The notes under the pieces: generated by a model
Told to the model about the DNA's origin: nothing
What the model saw: only the letters and a program-made list of their open reading frames with translations
Databases searched by the model: none
Shown here: positions 6,308-8,773 of the stretch, piece by piece
Layout of the letters: each line of letters starts with the position of its first letter
Position numbering within the stretch: position 1 is the first letter of the stretch
Translations under genes and position numbers: made by a program
Source of the DNA: Ktedonobacterales bacterium
Lineage (GTDB): Bacteria > Chloroflexota > Ktedonobacteria > Ktedonobacterales > JADMIN01
Assembly (NCBI GenBank): GCA_025928125.1
Contig: JAICKD010000087.1
Coordinates: 1 to 8,773 of the forward strand
DNA: 8,773 bases
Direction: 5' to 3'

Positions 6308-7591
6308 ATGGGCGCCAACGCATCACCTGCGCGTGGCATGCGCGACCTGCTCCCGCGTGAGGTGGAGCTGCGCGACGCCGTCACCGCCACCATACTCGAC
6401 TGCTACCAGCGCTACGGCTTCACCCGCATCGAGACACCCGCGCTCGAACGCATCGAGCTGCTCACCAGCGGCGAGGGTGGCGAGAACGAGAAGATGATCT
6501 ATAAAGTGCTCAAGCGCGGCGAGAAGCTGAACCTCACCGCGCCGAATCTGCGCGAGGACGATCTGGTTGACCTCGGCCTGCGCTACGATCTCACGGCGCC
6601 GCTTGCGCGCTACTACGCCAACAACGTCGCCAAGCTGCCGTCGCCGTTCAAGGTGATCCAGGTCGGCCCGGTCTGGCGCGCCGAGCGGCCCCAGGCGGGG
6701 CGCTTCCGCCAGTTTACCCAGTGCGACATCGACATCATCGGCGAGGACTCGGAGTTGGCCGAGATCGAGCTGGTCAGCGCGACCGCCGAGGCCATCACTG
6801 CGCTTGGTTTCACCGGCTTCACCGTGCGCATCAACGACCGCCAGATTCTCTATGGGCTGGCCGAGTCATGTGGGTTCGCCGCTGAGGACTTCGGCAGCGT
6901 CTTCATCACACTGGATAAACTGGACAAGGTTGGGCTGGATGGCGTCCGCGCGGAGCTGGAGTCCAAAGACTTCGCCGCCGGGCCGGTCCAGCGGATGATG
7001 GGCGCGCTCACGCCCTTTGCGATGGACCGCGGCGACTTTGCCTCCACCCGCGCCGCGCTGCCGGAGGGCATCCCCAATGAGCCGCTCAACCGGCTGGAGC
7101 GTATCATCAACACCGTCGGCAGCCAGGCTGGTGGGCGCTTCACGCTCGTCTTCGATCCCACACTCGTGCGCGGCATGGGCTATTACACTGGCAATATCTT
7201 CGAGATCGAAGCGCCCGGCTATAGCGGCTCCATCGCGGGCGGCGGGCGTTATGACAAGCTCATCGGCAAGCTGCTGGGACGTGACGTGCCAGCCAGCGGC
7301 TTCTCGATTGGCTTCGAGCGGCTGATGCAAATCCTGGAGCAGCGCGGCTATACGACGCCGACAAGCGCCCAGAAGCTGGCGTTCCTCTACGACGCCGACG
7401 CCGACGACCTGGCAGCGGTCCTGGCGGCCAGTGCGGCGCTCCGCGAGCAGGGCTACGTCGTCAATATGCTGCCACGCGCGAAGAAGATGCGCCGCCAGCT
7501 CGACGAGCTCTCCGGTCAGGGCTACACACTGATGGCGCTCTACCGCGCGGGCGAGACGCTGCCGGAGATCAAGCCGCTCGAAGGCCACTAG
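6308..7591 (+). CDS. hisS: Histidyl-tRNA synthetase
   Basis: Class II aminoacyl-tRNA synthetase that charges tRNA-His with histidine in the cytoplasm. The 427 residues are near the normal family length. The start MGANASPARGMRDLLP is the conserved histidyl N-terminus. Motif 1 lies around residues 37-52 (GFTRIETPALERIELL), followed by RYDLTAPLARY (92-102) and motif 2 (FKVIQVGPVWRAERP to FRQFTQCDIDIIG, 114-145). The histidine-A loop is RGMGYYTG (288-295), then GGGRYD (311-316) and motif 3 GFSIGFERL (331-339). The C-terminal anticodon-binding domain (from about 356) is present but compact. The histidine-A loop has Gly where many bacterial enzymes have Asp (RGLDYYT), as in one bacterial sub-branch. 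The stretch after MIYKVLKRGEKL (64-90) is longer than in E. coli-type enzymes, which fits that sub-branch. It appears to be a single gene with its own promoter; no aspS follows it, as it does in many bacteria. Confidence 0.97.
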   Translation: MGANASPARGMRDLLPREVELRDAVTATILDCYQRYGFTRIETPALERIELLTSGEGGENEKMIYKVLKRGEKLNLTAPNLREDDLVDLGLRYDLTAPLARYYANNVAKLPSPFKVIQVGPVWRAERPQAGRFRQFTQCDIDIIGEDSELAEIELVSATAEAITALGFTGFTVRINDRQILYGLAESCGFAAEDFGSVFITLDKLDKVGLDGVRAELESKDFAAGPVQRMMGALTPFAMDRGDFASTRAALPEGIPNEPLNRLERIINTVGSQAGGRFTLVFDPTLVRGMGYYTGNIFEIEAPGYSGSIAGGGRYDKLIGKLLGRDVPASGFSIGFERLMQILEQRGYTTPTSAQKLAFLYDADADDLAAVLAASAALREQGYVVNMLPRAKKMRRQLDELSGQGYTLMALYRAGETLPEIKPLEGH

Positions 7592-7621
7592 CGCTAGCGC
7601 TCGCTCCTCCTTCTGCCACTT

Positions 7622-7661
7622 TACACAGGGAACGTGTCATATTGGGCGCGTTCCCTGTGTA
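7622..7661. terminator. Long stem-loop after hisS, probable terminator
   Basis: TACACAGGGAACG (7622-7634) and CGTTCCCTGTGTA (7649-7661) are perfect reverse complements, giving a 13-bp stem with a 14-nt loop, 30 bp after the hisS stop. No T-run follows, but stem strength and position make termination or 3'-end protection likely. Confidence 0.6.
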
Positions 7662-7710
7662 CTCAAATGTGTCTCACATGTACTTCACATTCTGCATCCA
7701 TGAACGCCGC

Positions 7711-7740
7711 TCTCTCACACTGTGACGGGATTGTGAGAGA
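7711..7740. promoter_or_regulatory. Inverted repeat, candidate operator
   Basis: TCTCTCACA (7711-7719) and TGTGAGAGA (7732-7740) are perfect 9-bp arms 12 bp apart, and TCACACTGTGA (7715-7725) forms a smaller palindrome inside. The size suits a dimeric regulator such as the ROK protein encoded about 190 bp downstream. A hairpin role is also possible. Confidence 0.4.
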
Positions 7741-7875
7741 CTCAGACGTATCTCCCCCACGCGCCTGCCACATAGGCCTCATAGTCCCTAGTTCCCCTGC
7801 ATTGCCCGCTCCCTGCACCGCTACTCACCATCGTCCTGCCCGCCGTGGCCGTTTGCATTGATTTAGTAAAGACTC

Positions 7876-7904
7876 TTGACGAACTGTGTTACACATGCTA
7901 CTCT
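7876..7904 (+). promoter_or_regulatory. Promoter of the ROK gene with palindromic spacer
   Basis: TTGACG (7876-7881) lies 17 nt from TACTCT (7899-7904), which has a TG extension at 7896-7897. The spacer contains the perfect palindrome TGTGTTACACA (7885-7895), placed where a bound repressor would block RNA polymerase. The start of transcription would be near 7911, only about 20 nt before the gene. Confidence 0.6.
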
Positions 7905-7930
7905 TAATCTCACGCACGGGAAGAAAGGGA

Positions 7931-8773
7931 ATGGTTGTGACGAAGACAGTCCGCCATATTGTGCGCTCCATGCGCGCGCGCGATGTGCGTCAATCCACCC
8001 GCCCTGCCACATCCAGGGGAGCCGATCTGCGCTTGATGCGCGAATTGAATCGGCTCCTCATCCTCAATGGTGTGCGTGTGTCTGGCCCAATTACCCGTGT
8101 CGCCGTCGCGCACCGGACTGGCCTCTCACGGACCACCGTCAGCAGCATCGTCGACGAGCTGCTCGCGGATAACCTGCTCTTCGAGGGGAAGACCGTTGAT
8201 GCTGCGCCTACGGGCGGACGGCGCGCGACCCTGCTGCACTTCAACGCTGACGCCGGGTATGTCATCGGAGTGGACCTGGGCCGCAGCCATCTCACGCTGC
8301 TGCTGACCAACCTGGCCGGCCAGATCATCGCGCGACGCTCGGGGCCGTTCGACGCTTCGCTCGGCCCAGAAGTCTGTCTGCAACAGGTGATCGCCAGCCT
8401 GATGGATTTCACTGCCGAGCACCAAATCGGCTGGCACCAGATTATCGGCGTCGGCCTGGGAATTCCCGGCCCGATGGACGCCGCCTCGCGCATGTTGGTG
8501 CGCCCGCCGCGCATGCCCGGATGGGACCAGTTTGATATGCGGACCGTTATGGAGCGCGCCTGCAAGGTACCGATGTATTTCGATAATGACGCCAACATGG
8601 GCGCGCGCGGCGAGAGCCAGTATGGGGCGGCCCGCAACGTAGACAACATGGCGTATGTCAAGGTCGCCACGGGCATTGGCTGTGGGTTGATCGTCAACGG
8701 CGATATTTACCGTGGCAGCAGCGGCGCCGCTGGCGAATTGGGACACGTCACAATTGACGACAATGGCCCGGTC
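7931..8773 (+). CDS. ROK family transcriptional regulator with N-terminal HTH, C-terminus cut off
   Basis: The frame is open to the right edge; 281 residues are visible. After a basic N-terminus, residues about 53-85 form a winged helix-turn-helix (PITRVAVAHRTGLSRTTV...). Then come PTGGRRATLL (93-102), the ATP phosphate loop VIGVDLGRSH (111-120), VGLGIPGPMD (174-183), DNDANMGARGE (218-228) with the catalytic-type Asp220, ATGIGCGLI (246-254) and GAAGELGHVTID (265-276). The usual CxCGxxGC zinc motif should follow just outside. This is the XylR/NagC-type layout: a sugar-sensing repressor, often of sugar uptake or catabolism genes, which may keep some sugar-kinase ability since the catalytic Asp is present. 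Its sugar and targets are unknown. The ATG at 7931 follows GGGAAG (7918-7923) by 7 nt; a GTG at 7937, 6 nt after AGGGA, is an equally good start. Palindromes around its promoter suggest autoregulation. Confidence 0.93.
   Translation, partial: MVVTKTVRHIVRSMRARDVRQSTRPATSRGADLRLMRELNRLLILNGVRVSGPITRVAVAHRTGLSRTTVSSIVDELLADNLLFEGKTVDAAPTGGRRATLLHFNADAGYVIGVDLGRSHLTLLLTNLAGQIIARRSGPFDASLGPEVCLQQVIASLMDFTAEHQIGWHQIIGVGLGIPGPMDAASRMLVRPPRMPGWDQFDMRTVMERACKVPMYFDNDANMGARGESQYGAARNVDNMAYVKVATGIGCGLIVNGDIYRGSSGAAGELGHVTIDDNGPV

Larger units (their letters stand above)
7592..7930. other. Intergenic regulatory region between hisS and the ROK gene
   Basis: These 339 bp hold no credible gene. They contain the hisS stem-loop, a 9-bp inverted repeat (7711-7740), a pyrimidine-rich stretch (about 7745-7855) with no recognised signal, and the ROK promoter with a palindrome in its spacer. 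Several CACA/TGTG words recur across the region. AGCGCTAGCGCT, a self-complementary doublet, overlaps the hisS stop (7590-7601). Confidence 0.55.

Noticed and set aside
6866..7588. 240-residue open frame on the minus strand
   Set aside because: Antisense shadow of hisS.
7990..8697. Open frames of more than 200 residues on the minus strand
   Set aside because: They are antisense to the ROK gene, which shows every expected family motif in its own frame up to the edge.

Overview
The window is high-GC bacterial chromosome with genes on both strands, spaced as single transcription units rather than one long operon. Strong purine-rich Shine-Dalgarno sites, a stand-alone 5'-3' exonuclease and the mix of an ANL acid:CoA ligase, a TldD/PmbA-like protein and an HTH-ROK regulator suggest a free-living bacterium, possibly Chloroflexota (Ktedonobacteria-like). 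That placement is an inference from general gene style, not from a marker.

Layout. The left edge (2-835, +) holds the larger part of a 5'-3' exonuclease of the FEN/PolA N-domain family, cut at its N-terminus. After a short spacer with a 3-copy 10-bp tandem repeat and a small hairpin comes a convergent acyl-CoA synthetase most like feruloyl-CoA synthase (1045-3030, -). A divergent intergenic region then leads to a TldE/PmbA-like protein (3339-4742, +). This gene seems to be preceded by a 15-codon GTG leader ORF whose stop overlaps its start. It converges on a small conserved-looking protein of unknown function (4785-5246, -).

The centre (about 5460-6130) is visibly less GC-rich. It carries a small HNH/zinc-ribbon nuclease-like protein of the type common in phages and mobile DNA (5501-5914, +), then two strong hairpins. 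hisS (histidyl-tRNA synthetase, 6308-7591, +) follows with its own extended -10 promoter and good ribosome binding site, and ends at a long stem-loop.

The right end is a 339-bp regulatory region with two inverted repeats and a good promoter. It drives an HTH-ROK family transcriptional regulator (7931-8773, +) that runs off the right edge just before the usual ROK zinc motif.

Most genes are ordinary chromosomal genes that do not obviously share a pathway. The parts most worth a second look are the apparent leader ORF coupled to the TldE-like gene, that gene's lack of a TldD partner, the low-GC HNH insert with its flanking hairpins, and the palindromes around the ROK promoter. I see no CRISPR array, tRNA, rRNA, insertion sequence or clear defence system.
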